64,000 nucleotides of DNA from Neofusicoccum parvum (lineage: Eukaryota > Ascomycota > Dothideomycetes > Botryosphaeriales > Botryosphaeriaceae), in the NCBI GenBank assembly GCA_020912385.1, contig CP087207.1:558001-622000 (forward strand). The letters run 5' to 3'. The notes below the pieces were generated by a model that was not told where the DNA came from, did not search any database, and worked only from the letters and a program-made list of their open reading frames with translations. The position numbers and the translations under genes are program-made. This document shows, piece after piece, positions 23,669-36,904 of this stretch (position 1 is the first letter of the stretch; each line of letters begins with the position of its first letter).

Positions 23669-26493
23669 CGCTCACCCTTGGGCGACGATGGAATAAGAGG
23701 CGGTGGTGAGGGGAACGGAATGGAAGTTTATAGAGCGGCGGCGGACAGCGCGTGTCCAGCAGATGCCGTGTGTCGGTGGGCTACCTGGGCTGAACCGGTG
23801 CGGCTTGGGCCAGGGCGGGCATTCAAGTACGTCGTCGCGCTGCGGTGACCGTCGCCAACGGGGTGGGTCACTTGTGCTGAGACCAGCGGGACCCTGGCTT
23901 GGGCGAAGGGATCCACCGTTGAAGAGGCGGGCCGTTATTATCTGGAGAGCGCCTGTGCCCACTTCTTCACAACGGTAATGCAGATGATAGTCGTGCTTTG
24001 TAGCCCATGCGGCAACGAGGCCCTGCCGGGCGCTGCGACTCGGAGCAGCGACAGGGATCCACTCGCGCCGGCCAGGGCCCCCCTGCGTGTCAAAGGCGCG
24101 CCCACCAGCGCCGGCTATCGAACCGTTCGGGGAATGAGGCGGCCAGGACAGGCCCTGCTGCACTGCAGATCGGCTGCACTCAGGCCACTGCCTCCCACGA
24201 GTCCAGCGTGACGGATAAATTCCTCGGCTGCGCTTGACGGCTCGACAGGAATGCGTGATGTGCGCCGGGCTGCCCACGATCTTGCGGCAGAGCGGCCAAG
24301 TGCTCGAGCTCCGCCTGCAAGGGACCTGGTTGGCCGGCTCCCCCACAATCGCGCCCGTCATGCGCCGCGCCTGCCGTATATTGCGTGTGCGACGGCCTGA
24401 TGAAGGGAGCGCTGTTTATGGCCGCCAGGAACGCGAGCGGTCGGAGATGCGCAGTGCGTGCGGGCGTGCCTCCAGCGCGGGCGGGCAGATCGCTACCGCT
24501 TCGATGGTGGAACGGCCCCAGGGTCCTGGGTGCCGCCAGGTCACCGCCAGCCAGCAGCAACACAGCAAAGCCTCACGATGCGAGACGGGCCGAGTCGAGT
24601 GTCAGGTGCGGGCGCGGCCTGCGACGCTGCGCCTGCTGGCCTTCACCGCAGCAGCACTACCATTTGCCAGCGCCAGCGCCAGCGCCGGCCAGCGCCAGCA
24701 GTGCCCGCTCCACCCATTAGGGCGCGCCAGCCCGGCGGGCAAGCGCGGAAGGCGAAAATCGGCTGGTGAATCGCATCGCGCGGCCTGCTCCGCGCGACGC
24801 CAGCGCCATCCGCCGCGGCGGGAGGTGAGGTCGCGCTGGCCGTGGCAGTGGCCGTTGGCCCGCCGCGGGCACAGGAGGAGTGGTCGCGCTGATCAGCCGC
24901 CCGCTCGCTCATCATCTGCAGCTAACCTTGAAGCCACGTTCGTTGCCTCACCACGCCAACGACGCCCTCTCCGCGCGCGCAGCCGAGCGCTGCTGCGTAA
25001 GCCAGCGGTCCAGGTCGCCGCGCTCGCTTGCGCCGCCGAGTTGCACCGCATGCTGGAGCTGGTCGCGCGAGCGCGGCCGCGCTCAATTAAACATACGACC
25101 ACGCGCCGCTGCAACCCATCCGACGCAGCCCTGCCGCCAGATCGCCCATCGACTCGGCACTGCCGCCCGCGACAATAGCCGGCCGCTTAAAATTTGAAGC
25201 TGCCTGCTGCTGCTCCGCACGCTAGCACGCTCGCCCTGCAATCATAATTCCGCACGCCGTCCTCCGCACCGCGAGCGCTGTCTTATGCCCACGCCGCCAT
25301 GGCGGCGCCAGCCACGGTGGACCCTGATCACCAGCAGACGAGCGTGCAGCCCATCGCGCGTCCCAATCCGGCACGGAAAGCTGCGCGGCCGTGGGATCCC
25401 CCGCCGAGCGTGACGGACCGTCGTTTGACGATGCTTGCTGCCCAATGAGCAAGGCAGCGCCGCAACCAAACGCTGAGTCGCTCGCGGTGGTGGCTTCTCT
25501 AGCTGCATGACGCTGATGACGATGCTAGGCCGCCAGGAGAGCACATCTCCGAGCGGGCTATATCAGTACCAACAGCGCAGCGCAGCATCCCATCCAGGCG
25601 GCACAGCGAAGGATCGCAGGCGACATGGGACGCAAGCCATGTCCCAAGGCGCCGGGAAATTGACGCTGGAGAGGCGCGCGCGATCGCCTGCAGCGCTACG
25701 CAGGTGGAGGATCAGAATCAGATCATGTCGAGATCAACCAGCTCCGCCGCCGACCTCATGAGGGCGATGCTGGCACACGATGCTGCACGCGCGGCCCGGC
25801 ATCTCGTTGCCGTCATCATCTGCGCCTGCCGCTGGGATCGGAGCGCGTTAGTGCGTGATCCTCCCGGGGCGCGAGGGTGGGATGAGGTTGGCGGCGGCCA
25901 GGGATGGCTCCCAGCAGCCAGCGCGGGCGGGCGGTTGCACGTCGATCGCAGCACGGATCAGTGGAAGCTTCGCCGGGCGCCCTGGAAGGCGTCGAAAATT
26001 CGTCCCACGTTCTGAGCGAGGCGCATCCCGGGCGCAGGCGACACGACTCTCCTGAGCGGCGTGCAGCACCAAGGGACGCCGACGCCGTGGTCGCTGCTCT
26101 TCATCAAAGGCTCGCGGGGCCATGCATGCACGCTGACCGATCACCACGCGAGCAGCGCCCAGGATGGCATCGCTGCCGCTCCCGACGCCGTGACGGGCCC
26201 GGCGAGCGCTGTTGCCTCGGCGGTGCGCGGCCTCGTACCGCTCTTCGAGAAGGCGTCTAGCGCGGCCGCGCTGATTGGGCTTGACTCGGCAGGCCAGGCT
26301 CTCCAGCTGCAGCTGCAGGCCGAACACGCGGGGCCTGTGGCCGCGCTCCTCTTGCACCTCACGCCTCCGGGCAACCACCAGCCGGCGCGTTGCTTGTTCG
26401 GCGCGTGCAACCAGCGCCGCCCGCCTGCCGCCGGCCGACGCGCCGCTTTTGCTGCTCACGACAGCGCCCGCCCCGCCCCCAGCCCCCGGCACC

Positions 26494-26530
26494 CAGCACC
26501 AGCACCAGCACCAGCACCAGCACCAGCACC
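26494..26530. repeat. AGCACC hexamer tandem repeat
   Basis: About six nearly perfect copies of a 6-bp unit (AGCACC) in tandem. They are followed by related CAGCAG-type sequence to about 26555. It would read as alternating residues in any frame and inflates the spurious ORFs here. Confidence 0.8.
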
Positions 26531-29500
26531 GCGACCGCAGCAGCACCAGCAGCAGCAGGCCTGCGCCGCCTGCCAGGCCTCCCGGCGCACGCGTGCTGTG
26601 CATTTGGGCGACATTTGGCCGCCGCCGCGTCCATTGCAAGCGACGCTGCGCTGCACGGAGTCAGGGCTGCCAGGGCGCCGCCTTGCACCCAGGTGGAGCC
26701 GCGACTCGCGATCACCGCGTCCGCCGCGGGCGTCTCGCTTGCTGCCTCGCATCACCCACCGCCCTGCGCTGCCCGCCTGCTGCCCGCCGTCCTTGGTCAC
26801 GTCTGGTCTGCTCGACGCTCTTTCCCCTTTGGCGCGCGTTTATCTGTGTTTCTCGCTTGTCAGGAGGATTTGCAATCGCCCGCCGCACCCACTCCGCCTG
26901 CTAGTCATGAATTGGGACCTACAGCCGGGATGCCCGATCTCCATCCAGGAATATCGGCCGCCGGAGTCTCTTCCCTCTTGGCGTGCCGGGTGCGACGTCC
27001 TCTGCGCCAACCTCACCTCCAGCCTATCTGCGCCGGCCCCTCCAGCGCCCTGGCTGCGCTGCGCTGCGCGTGCTCATCGGCCTCGGCCAGATCGTGGGTG
27101 CCAGCGGGAGGCGGCGCGTAAGCAGCCTGCGTTCCGAGCGTCCCCAAACACTGCACCACACGCGCGGCGCACGGCTCGTCCGCTGGAGGCCCCCCAACGC
27201 GGCGGTTCGGATCAGGGGGCAATTCCTCGGCTGATCTGCAGCACACAAGATTATCGCGCACAAAACCTGGGAGATTCACCGGGGACCGGGGTCCTCTGCG
27301 AGATGGCGGTGACCTTGACACATTGCAGAGGCGATTCGGTCCTAAATGAATCGCCCCTCGTCGCGCCCACGGCGCGCGTGATGCCGGGACAGGATGGCAC
27401 TACGCCACTTTAATTGCTGCTGTCTGGAGACCAATCTGGCAACACGCTGCGATCTTCACAATCCCTGCCTCGCCGCGGTCTTGGTCTGCTGCGATCTCGT
27501 CAAATCAGACGGGCTCGTATCAGGTCCAGCATCTGCTCCGGCGATTAGCGCACGCGAAGGCCCGTCCGGAATGGCTGATGATGTCGGCCGCGGGACGCCA
27601 ATGTCTGCCCTCCAGCCTGCATCGTCGGTGCGGAGGGCCAATTGATTCGACCTCGCGCGCTAGCCGGCGGTTACGGTGAGCGGCCGCATGCAACAGGGGC
27701 CACCACCTCAACGCCTTCGTGTGTCCGCATGTAGCGAAGCTTCGAAACTGCTCCGTGCTTGCCGCGTCGTGCCGGTAAGCGTGGCTTGGGATGGATCACC
27801 CTTGATGGGGGCCACATACCTAAATCGCCATTGACGTGCCAACGCAAGTCATCCATCAATATTGATGCAGCAAGCAGCTGACCGCAGCCCCTACAACTGC
27901 AGCGTCGCATCTGCTTATCCGTCAGCCTGAGGTTGGAACAGGCAACTGCGCAGCCCTCGATGATGCTTCCCGGTCGCCTGGGGTCCCGGAAACGGATCGG
28001 GTCTGGACAAGCATGTCCTGAAAGCCGGACTAAAGCTACCGCGAGAGTGGCAAGGGGCCTTCTCCTTTCGGGAAGTTGACCGGGCTGTCACAAATTTGCG
28101 CAGCGCATGGCTCAGACAGCGGCTGACGTAGATCCTTTCGTCAGCCCGTCAGGAGCAACCACAACCGGCGCATCCCACACATCCCTGCGCTCTGGCAGGC
28201 ATCGCGCCCACGCTGCTGCGCCAAGTCGAGATCCCAACGGAGCGTCCTTGCAAACTCCGCTCCCCTTCGGGCAACGTCCCAAATCCAATCTGTCCCACAG
28301 AGAGCACGCTCCTGGAGACTGGGTTCTGGCGCCGGCACGGTCCTCCGGTGAGTCTCGCTGGACCGCCGCTTGGTACGGTAGCTTCCGAAGGCACACAGGC
28401 AGATCCTCGCCCGAAAAGACGCAATGGGCGACCGCTTGGGTTTTGGGGTTGCCGCGTGTCCACGCTGCAAACCGATTGGCGGCTCGATGGGCGACTAAAG
28501 CGGCCCGCCCTAAATCGTTCGCCTTGTACTCTAAACGTACGTTCTTCGATCTCTGCTGCCATGGAGAACCTTTTCTTGATCGCTTCCTCTACAGCCCACC
28601 CTTGAGTTGGCCTTGCCGCAATATCCTCGCCGAGCGCCCAAGCGATCTTCTCCAGGACGGCTTGCTGTGATTTACCCACCCCTGAGACGGTCGCTAGTCT
28701 TATTGGCCGTGCTGGACACCGCCCCTGCGCGTTCTGCACGTGTCCCTGATGCTTGTTGGGCGGGTCTGAGCAATGAATTGTCACAGAATTTCCTGCCATC
28801 ATCATATCAGACGCCAGCATTTTCTGAGCCTCGATGGCAGAGGCGCTCAAGCCCCCGCATGACTGGTCAAATTTCCTGCGCAGTGGAATTGGATTGGCTC
28901 GAGACCATGCATCTTCCCTCTAGTCAGTGTCATAGACCTGACTGATTCAGCAGTGTTCCCCGGCCACATAGTTCATGACTATCATCCAGATCTCCGCGAT
29001 ACAACCGTCCAGGACCCGGCTGCTTCCCTTCGCTTCATCGCGACCAAAATGCCTTCGCATTCGGCCCGCCCCTTGGGTGGAGCTGCGGTACAGCCTCAGC
29101 CATGACATGGCGGCCATCGCGGTACTCCAGCATTGCATGCCCAGAGCAATGTCGTACGACGTCGTCTGCACCTCCGGAAAATCTCCAGCCTCCTGTCGCA
29201 TCTTGCGTAAGGATCTGCAGGCGCTCGCAGACTGAGCATAACGGGTCATCTCCGAGACAAGCGTGGCGCTGATCGCAGAGAGGAGGGCATTCCCAAAGCG
29301 AGTTGACATGCTTCCCCGAGCGGACGGCCCCTCCACCGTCGCCTTTCCTCAAACAGCTCGCGAGCGGCTCGCTCGGTGGATGAAACCGAGGTGTCTTGCG
29401 TTTATGGCCGAAGGTAGCCCTTGCGGACAGCGGACGATACGAACAATTAGATCCACGCACCGCGGGCGGGCTTACGCCCTCGTTCGGGGCCTCCTCCCTG

Positions 29501-31874
29501 CTTGGCTTACCCTCTGCCGACGTATGTCATAGTACCCTTCCGGCATGCAGCCCGCGGGAGGGCTGCGTAGGATGCGAGCGGATTCCCATCGATCATCGAA
29601 GATCACAGCATAATGTCGTCTGCAATATGGACATCCCCCATTCGTCCCCCACGCGGAACGTCTGCCCAGGGTCCCGTCAGGCGAGCGCAACGGCAACGTT
29701 TCATCATTCATGCGCTGGAAGCGACCAGCTCTCTCGCCAAGGCGACGCAGTCAAGCGAACCACTTCTTCACCGTCTTTCCATGCGGCGCGCCGTTTGCCG
29801 TTTGCGCTAATGCAGAGGTATGGCACGGGGCGCGTGAATCCCTGAAGGGGAATTGATGATCTTCGATTTGGCAGTCTGCGGTGCCCCGGTCCATCATGCC
29901 AAAGCTTGAGTCAGCCTACGAGTCCCCCTTCGCGAAGGCTAAGGAAACCAAGAAATGCGGTGAGCTACGCCGTTTGATCGCTGTGCCTGCCCGCTGCGGC
30001 CCTGGATGATCATAGCTCGTTTCCCTATGGGGCGGCCTCTGGACACCCACAGCTCATGCAACACCGCATGCACCACCAGGTCCGCTTTCGGCAGTTTGGA
30101 CGCGCTTCTTCCAGCAGACAGGAGAGGCGCCTTGATCATATAAGACCCCTTCCTCCTCCCATCCACTCTCGCGGCAGTGGCCAGCGCAGAGGGGAGGCGG
30201 ATCGCATCCGACGGCACGCGCAGACATCAGCCCGCTGACCCAATCAGCGGAATCTGGAACATCCAATTAACGCAAAGATGAGGATTTGCGTCGGCGGAGC
30301 GCCCATCCATCGGTGTGATTTTCCGGCGATTCTCCCGAGCGCCGTGGAATGGTGGCCCTGTCCAACAATCAGACGAAGCACACGGCGGCAGCTAGGCTCA
30401 ACGCGTCCCTCCCGCCGCCTTCGAATGCTGTGCTCCCCACCCAGGCGTCGCAGCAAGTGCCGTCGTTTATCGACGTCATTGTGGGCACTCCAAGGGGCGG
30501 GACCTGGGAACCCTGATCGATGCTGCGCCCACGTGCCCGGAACATGGCGAGTTCGGCAGAGCTCCCTCCATCAGAGCCGCCGGTGGGCTGGAAGGCGCCG
30601 AAGCCGTCCGTGATTTGCTTTGCGTTGACTCCCACCGCCAGAGTGGTCCTGCGCCTTCCCTGCGCCGGGCGAGGAGTACGTGTAGCGGACTGCCGCTCTG
30701 CCTCAACACGCGCCGTCGGAGCGGCCATGACGCTTGCCGATAGTGCGGCCTCTGCTGCGCCCCCATGGCGGAAAGCTTGAGACGCGCAAGCTGCGAGTGC
30801 GGCCAAAAGCAGCAACGGAAGCACGCCATTAGGTGCGACGACAAGCAGCTCCGGCAGCCAATCTTAGCTGACCTGGATGATGGTGCTGGGCTGCAAGTAT
30901 GGCCGACCGACGACGGGAAGGCCCTTGGCTGCGGAGATTGGTGCGCGTCAAGGCACAGTCGAGCAGGGATTGGCCGAGTAGGCTTTCTGGGTGTGTCAGG
31001 CATCGCGTAAGTATACTCCGGTAGGTTTAGAGTCGCACCATGCTCTCGGTGCCTCGCCGCGCTGCGTTGTTTTCTACTTTTACGTGTGTGTTTGTGCCGG
31101 ACTTCAACCCTAAACCTGGGCCAGCGCGGGAGCGTGAGGGGCGGCGCCGCGGCTGCCTCCTCCCGCAGGCGCGGTGGTGGCAAAGCTCACGATGCCGGCC
31201 GGCGGCATGTCCCTCGGATTCCAAATCGAAGTGCTTCCGTTGGGCCTGTTTCGGCGGCGCTATGCACCGGCAATCCACACGTCACCTCGCAGCCAAAAAG
31301 AAGGTGCGCACCAGCAGGGTAGAGCCAGATCTTAGCCTATTCATAGGCCAACCAGAATAGCTCCCCAAACACCACGGCCTCCCCGAGCTGCAGCAGCTGC
31401 CAGAGGCGCACCCAGCGCGGCGGAAACGGCGGGAAAATTGGCGCCCGTCACCACCACCCGTCACACCTCACCTCCCCTTCCTCATAGCAGGCAATCAAGA
31501 CGGATGCCAGGCCAATTTCCGCCTGCGGAGACCTCCGCGCTGGACAAGCTTCCCCCCGCCAACGTCAGTCGATCTCGCGATTCCAAACACCAGGGCCAGG
31601 CATTGGTTGGGCAACGAGGCAGAATCCCGCGCTCATGGATCTCGACCAGCAAGTATCCCCAATTAAAGGGCTGTGAGGCCCTTCCCGGTCGCAGCGGGAA
31701 GAGCGCATGGGAGGGCATGGGGATGGGAGCCAAGTTCAGCCCAGCTTTCCGTCTCATCTCATGATCATCTTTCCACGGGCGTTCGACGCCCCGCCGGTAG
31801 GTTAAGATTAAGCTTGCGGATTGGTTTAGATTGTTCCTCGGGCGGCTGCTATTTGCTGTACCCAAAAAACGCCC

Positions 31875-32186
31875 ATGGAAATCATCTCCCGAGCGCTGGG
31901 GATGCTGCTCATCACCATCTCTATCATCACCACCACCGCCGCCTTTTCAGTTGTCGGGACCACGCTTCGTCTCTTTTTGGCAATAATGTTGCCTCTATCC
32001 TCATTTCTTCCTGAACCCCCAAGATTGCTCCTCCGCTCGTATTCCGCCGCTCATTTCCAAGGCCCCTTAACCTTCTCTGCGGCACGACGGAGCAACGCAG
32101 TTCTCCCGCGGCGAGAGCTAGTGAGGTGCAGCACCAGCAAGCAGCAGCAGCCCACGCGCGCCGTGCCGTACGGCAGCGCAGGGTAA
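31875..32186 (+). CDS. Doubtful small ORF with hydrophobic N-terminus
   Basis: A 103-codon frame starts with ATG at 31875. Residues 8-45 are strongly hydrophobic (LGMLLITISIITTTAAFSVV and on), so the frame could encode a signal peptide or a one- to two-pass membrane peptide. The C-terminal half is Arg/Ser-rich without motifs. It lies in the gene-poor interval and has no neighbour suggesting a role. It may be chance; it is listed because it is the most protein-like short frame there. Confidence 0.12.
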   Translation: MEIISRALGMLLITISIITTTAAFSVVGTTLRLFLAIMLPLSSFLPEPPRLLLRSYSAAHFQGPLTFSAARRSNAVLPRRELVRCSTSKQQQPTRAVPYGSAG

Positions 32187-34862
32187 GCCGAGCGAGCCAA
32201 GGCAAGACATGACGAGTGGACGCCTAACCAGCCCATTTGCGCAGTCTCTGGGCCCTGGGTAGCGGGCGGTGCCCGTCTGCATGGGGCAGCGGAAGTGCGC
32301 GGCTCAGGAACCCTACCAGCATGACGCCGACCCCCATGGCAAATGGCATCGCAGTGTTCCTTATCCGAACCCAGGCGATTGGGTAGTCGGATATGTTCAA
32401 CCATCAGGCCGGCTGGAGGATCGTGTCTGAGGTACCTGGCTTAGCACGTAGCAGCCGCGGGCACGGCAGTCTCGGTGGCCCACGGCTGCTAGGTGTTTTA
32501 CAGGCGGTTTTGGGTACGGCGGGCGACGACAATGGCCCCTCCAAGGCGCCCCGTCAAGACACAAGATCTAGGTACACGTAAAGCCGATGCGTCGGGGAGT
32601 CCGCACGTACACAGCACGGCGGCACGACGCAAGTCAAGCCACGGCAACAACCGTCACCGCAGCCTTTCTAGGACCCCGGTCACGCGCGGCGGCTGCTGAT
32701 CTCCCTTTGGCCCTGCTCCCACCTGACCAATTGCCACATCTGGCCGCCATGCACGCCCTCACACACACTCGCTCAACCACGACACAGCCGTCCAGAGCCA
32801 TCCCAGCCCCAGGAGATCCGCCCGCTTCGGGGAACGTCAAACGAATACGATGCCGATGAGAGGGGGATTTGCCGTACCCCCATGTCAAGGCAAACCGGGG
32901 GGCGGGCAGAGGGAAGGTGCACGCCTCTACCGGGTCGCGTACGCACCAAGGCCGGCTCTAGCGCTATACTTCGTGACCTGAGGTGTAGTAGGTTGCACTA
33001 GAAGGCCGGCCTGAATGGCGCTCGCTGGCAGGCGGCCCTGGCTGGCCCTACAAGGCGAACGCCCTACGGCACCACTCCAAAGCGCACCGGCAACGGCCCC
33101 GAGCTCTTCGACCTCTCTCGCGCCGCGCTCTTTCCTGCATTGATTGCAATGCGAAGGCCGCCCCTCTTGAAACTCACTTCGGCGAGTTGCTCTGCTGGCA
33201 CAAGCGTCTGAGACAGCCAGAGGGACTGACTCTGCCGTGGCAATAGCGGCGGGGGACTATTACTTGCAGGCGGCTTGCCTCTGCGCGGTTGACCGACTCG
33301 ACGCACTGGGGCACTGGGCTGGCCGGGGAAGCGGCCGCGGGCCTCGCTGCGTCACATGACCGGCCCAGATCCGCGGACCCAACGACAACACACGAGCGCA
33401 CGAGCATCGCCCTTCGCCCTCCGCCTCTCGCTCGCCGTTCGCGCTGGCGCCGCCAGCCCGCGCGTGTCGCCGGCGGCGCGGAGGGACAGCCAGGCCGTTG
33501 CCAAGAGATGCGGCCAGCCGCCGTCTGCTCATTCTGGCCTGCCTGTGCCCGCCGGCCAGGCTGCCACTAGCTGCAAACGACGCATCATGATCACCGTTAA
33601 GATTTCTCCGGCACGCCCGCGTCTCGGCGGATTGCCAGGCGCCAGATGCGGCCACCGCGTCGGCCAAGCTGCCGGCGCCGCACCATGCTCTGCACCACGA
33701 AATGCAAGGCCGGAAGACCACCAGCACGCGCGCGCGTGCGTGCGCGCGTCGCGGGGCGGCCAAGGCCGTCCATCTGCCGCTCGGCCACGGCCCTCTACCG
33801 CAGTCGTTCTTTGGGCAAGAGGAGCAGCGAGGAGACCGCACACAAAAGAAGCTTTTGCACAGCACACCGCGCGCTTCCTGACTCGGCATGCAGCACCCGC
33901 CAGCAGCCCGCCCGCCGGCCAGCTAAGGTTCAGTCGAGCACCGCCGGAGAGGCCAGCAGCAAGCAGCAGCCCGTGGATTGATGACGATGGGGATCCCGAA
34001 AGTGGAGATGTGCGTGGTTTGTTGTGTGTGCGCTGCCTTCTAGCGCTGCTGCTGCGACGCACGCACGCAGCGCACGCGCGCAGCAGAGAGCACGCGCATC
34101 GTGCCCAGCAATCAAACTCAGCGGCGCAGAGATCGCGGTCATCCAGAGAGCGGAAGCAAGGACCTCCCCTTCTTCAAATCACAGCCCTCCCTTTTTGCTG
34201 GGTGGCCCTCCCGTGCACTCGTTCCCTCCTAATGACCCTATGGAAACCTCCGCGAAAATCGTACGTGTTCGCACCGTGCGGCGGCCTTCTGTTGAATGAT
34301 GGACGGTGATCAGAGCGGAAAAAGAAGGTTGGTGGGGCTCCTGATGTGACGACGAGTGAGTTTTTGGAATCAATCCACGACGCGGACAGCGAATCAGACG
34401 GGCACAAAGGGAAAAAAAAGGCCAAGTGAGGGGGGAAAGAGAGAAGGGAAAAGGCCCGCAGCAGAACCGCGACTCAATCGGCAGGAAGACTCGCGCGCCG
34501 GACGATGATCATCGACGCGGCGACGACACACACGCCCCCCGAGCCCGCCCGTCTGTCTTGTCCCTCCTTCTCTTGCCCTGCCTCTCTGAGGATCCCTTCA
34601 CCGCCGCGCGCCCATCACGGCTTTCCGAATCCGGGGCACCCGCCCGGGAGAGGGGGAGGGAGCGAGTGAGATTGGGGGTGACCACGCACACGCACTCCCC
34701 CTATCACCATGCCCGGCATACCGTTCTCCCTCCCTCCCTCTCCCTCCGTCACTCCTTTCGCCGCCCCGGTGATCACTGGGCGAATCCGCCCCGGCTGTGT
34801 GAATCAGTTGTCGTCAGTCGGCGCCAGTGCCGGCGCCACCGGCACCTCACTCGCGCCCAATT

Positions 34863-34883
34863 GTCCCACGTCCCACGTCCCAC
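34863..34883. repeat. Three tandem GTCCCAC heptamers
   Basis: Three exact 7-bp copies back to back, in a C/T-rich stretch within the gene-poor interval. Each copy, with the next G, contains CCACG. This could be a clustered protein-binding site or a simple slippage product. Confidence 0.7.
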
Positions 34884-36886
34884 GTTCCTTCCTGTCCTCT
34901 CCCGCGGCTCGCTGCTTGGCCAGCTTCGCGGCCGCGGGGGCGGCAAGACAGACAGGGCGTACACTGACTTGGCTTTGACCTCGACCTTGATTTACTGACC
35001 GGCCGCCACCGCAAATCATCATTAACCACGCACAGGGCCCAAGCCAACATGCCAATAACTCCTTTCGTGGCATCAGCCAGTCAGTCAGTAGTAAGACACT
35101 CAGACACGGCACCCGCCATCAGCATCGCCGCTAAGTATCGTCGTCGTCACAAATCATCCACGTCCATCACGATCAGCATCGACGCAGCGCATGGCACACA
35201 CGGACTACGGCAAAAAAGCGCACGTACGTGATGGTTTACGCACGCATCGACCCGAATGCGGAGGGCGTCGTCGTCGTTTAGCACGATCACCGAGACAAAT
35301 ACAAATCATATACGGGTGATTGACGGGCAAAGAGACATGCCGCTACCACGCAGGGAAGAGGGGAAGTGGGGAGAGAGGAGACTCAGACAAGACAGAGACA
35401 GAGGCAGACAAAGAGCAAGACGAAATCGAAATGGAAGAAGCCGCCGGAGCTCTGATTCCTTGGGAGCCTCCCCAATCCGGCTTCACCGTATCTTCTGTTG
35501 ACGCGCGCGTTCGATGAACGTCCTCTTTCCCCCCTCCGATACGCGCGCTGCCTGACACAAACGGTGGGTGATGATGATTGACCGCGGCCCGGTGTCGACG
35601 ACTCCGACTCGTAGCTCCGTCCAAGTGGGACGACTTTTCGAGAGCAGCACAAATGGAGAGGAAGCAAAAGCCGCCGAAGCACGACGGCGGACGACACGCG
35701 CTGCTGGCCGGTTGACGTGTGCGGCCAACATTGGCATCGCCCGCACACGTGCTCGCTCGCTGGCGGACATGCAGAGACTCCAATGCCCGGGAGGGGCCCA
35801 TTCTTTTTTTTTTTTTTCCTTCACCCACCCCCCTTCTGTCGTGCATATCGCCTGCCTTGACCTCCCTCCTTACCGGCCCTCCGGGTTTGGCTGACGATTC
35901 CCACTCACCCTAACCCCTCCCCTCCCCTCGCCGCGTTCGCCCGCGATGTGCGCCGCACCGCACGCACGCACGCTCGACACGACCACGGAGATGCGGGCCT
36001 TCTCGGCCGCCGCGCCGGCCGGTCGGTGCAACGCCGCCCCAAAAGGCACCCACGCGCATGCATGACGATGGAGCCTCGGCCGCCCTCTGTCTGCCATCCT
36101 TCGCATCACGGGTTCGCCCACGCGGCGGCGCGCGGCCGTCGCTTGGAACCTTCTTTTGCGTGTGCGTGTGGGGCGGGGGCCGGCGCGTATCAGTGGCAGG
36201 CCGCGGGGCCTGCTGGGGCGCTGGCGTAGCTTAGTGATGATGACAAGTAAGTACGTAGATTGGTAGAGACCACCGCGCGCGCACGCCTTTCGGCATGGCA
36301 TTGCTTTCTCACTCTCTGTCTCACCTGCTGCGGATTGTGTCTGCCTTCGAGGCTGAACGTTGCTTACCGTGTGCTGCCCGCTCCACAACAGGTACATGGG
36401 CGTTCCGGCGTCAGGCTGCGCGCGGCCACGATGCGATGCGGTCCGTTGCGCTTTCGCCGTGTGAGGCGAGACATGCGCCGCAGCGGCGGCGGAGATATCA
36501 CCGGCGACTTGGCCCCCCGGCCTCCTCTCGGGCGGCGGTGTGTGTAGATTCGATATGTGTGGCCTCCCATTACGAGGCAGCGGCTCTCGTTGGCTGCTGT
36601 GGCACGGCACCGCGTCGCGTGGATGCTGGGCCTGGCGGTGCAGGCGGGCGGGCGGCGGCGTCGGCGGCTGCGGCTGCGGCGCGAGCCCAGGGAAACCACC
36701 GAACTGCAAGGAACACACGGACAGGAACGAACGACGACGTGCCCGCCCCTCCCCAACGGCGAGAACAGACCCGATGATGGAGGAGGAGCAGCAGCAGCAG
36801 CGAAGCAGCGCGCCCGCCAGGGCGATTGCCGAAGAAACGGCGGGAACGGAAGTGGGCTGGGGAGGAATGATGGACAATGCAGAGCG

Positions 36887-36904
36887 TGCATGCATGCATG
36901 CATG
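36887..36904. repeat. TGCA tetranucleotide repeat
   Basis: Four and a half copies of the self-complementary TGCA unit. Slippage-prone simple repeat; no coding context. Confidence 0.8.

Noticed and set aside
26061..27413. 450-codon plus-strand frame in GC-rich DNA
   Set aside because: Overlaps equally long frames on the other strand. Its composition is Arg/Pro/Ala/Ser, it contains the hexamer repeat, and it has no motif. Best explained by few stop codons in GC-rich sequence.
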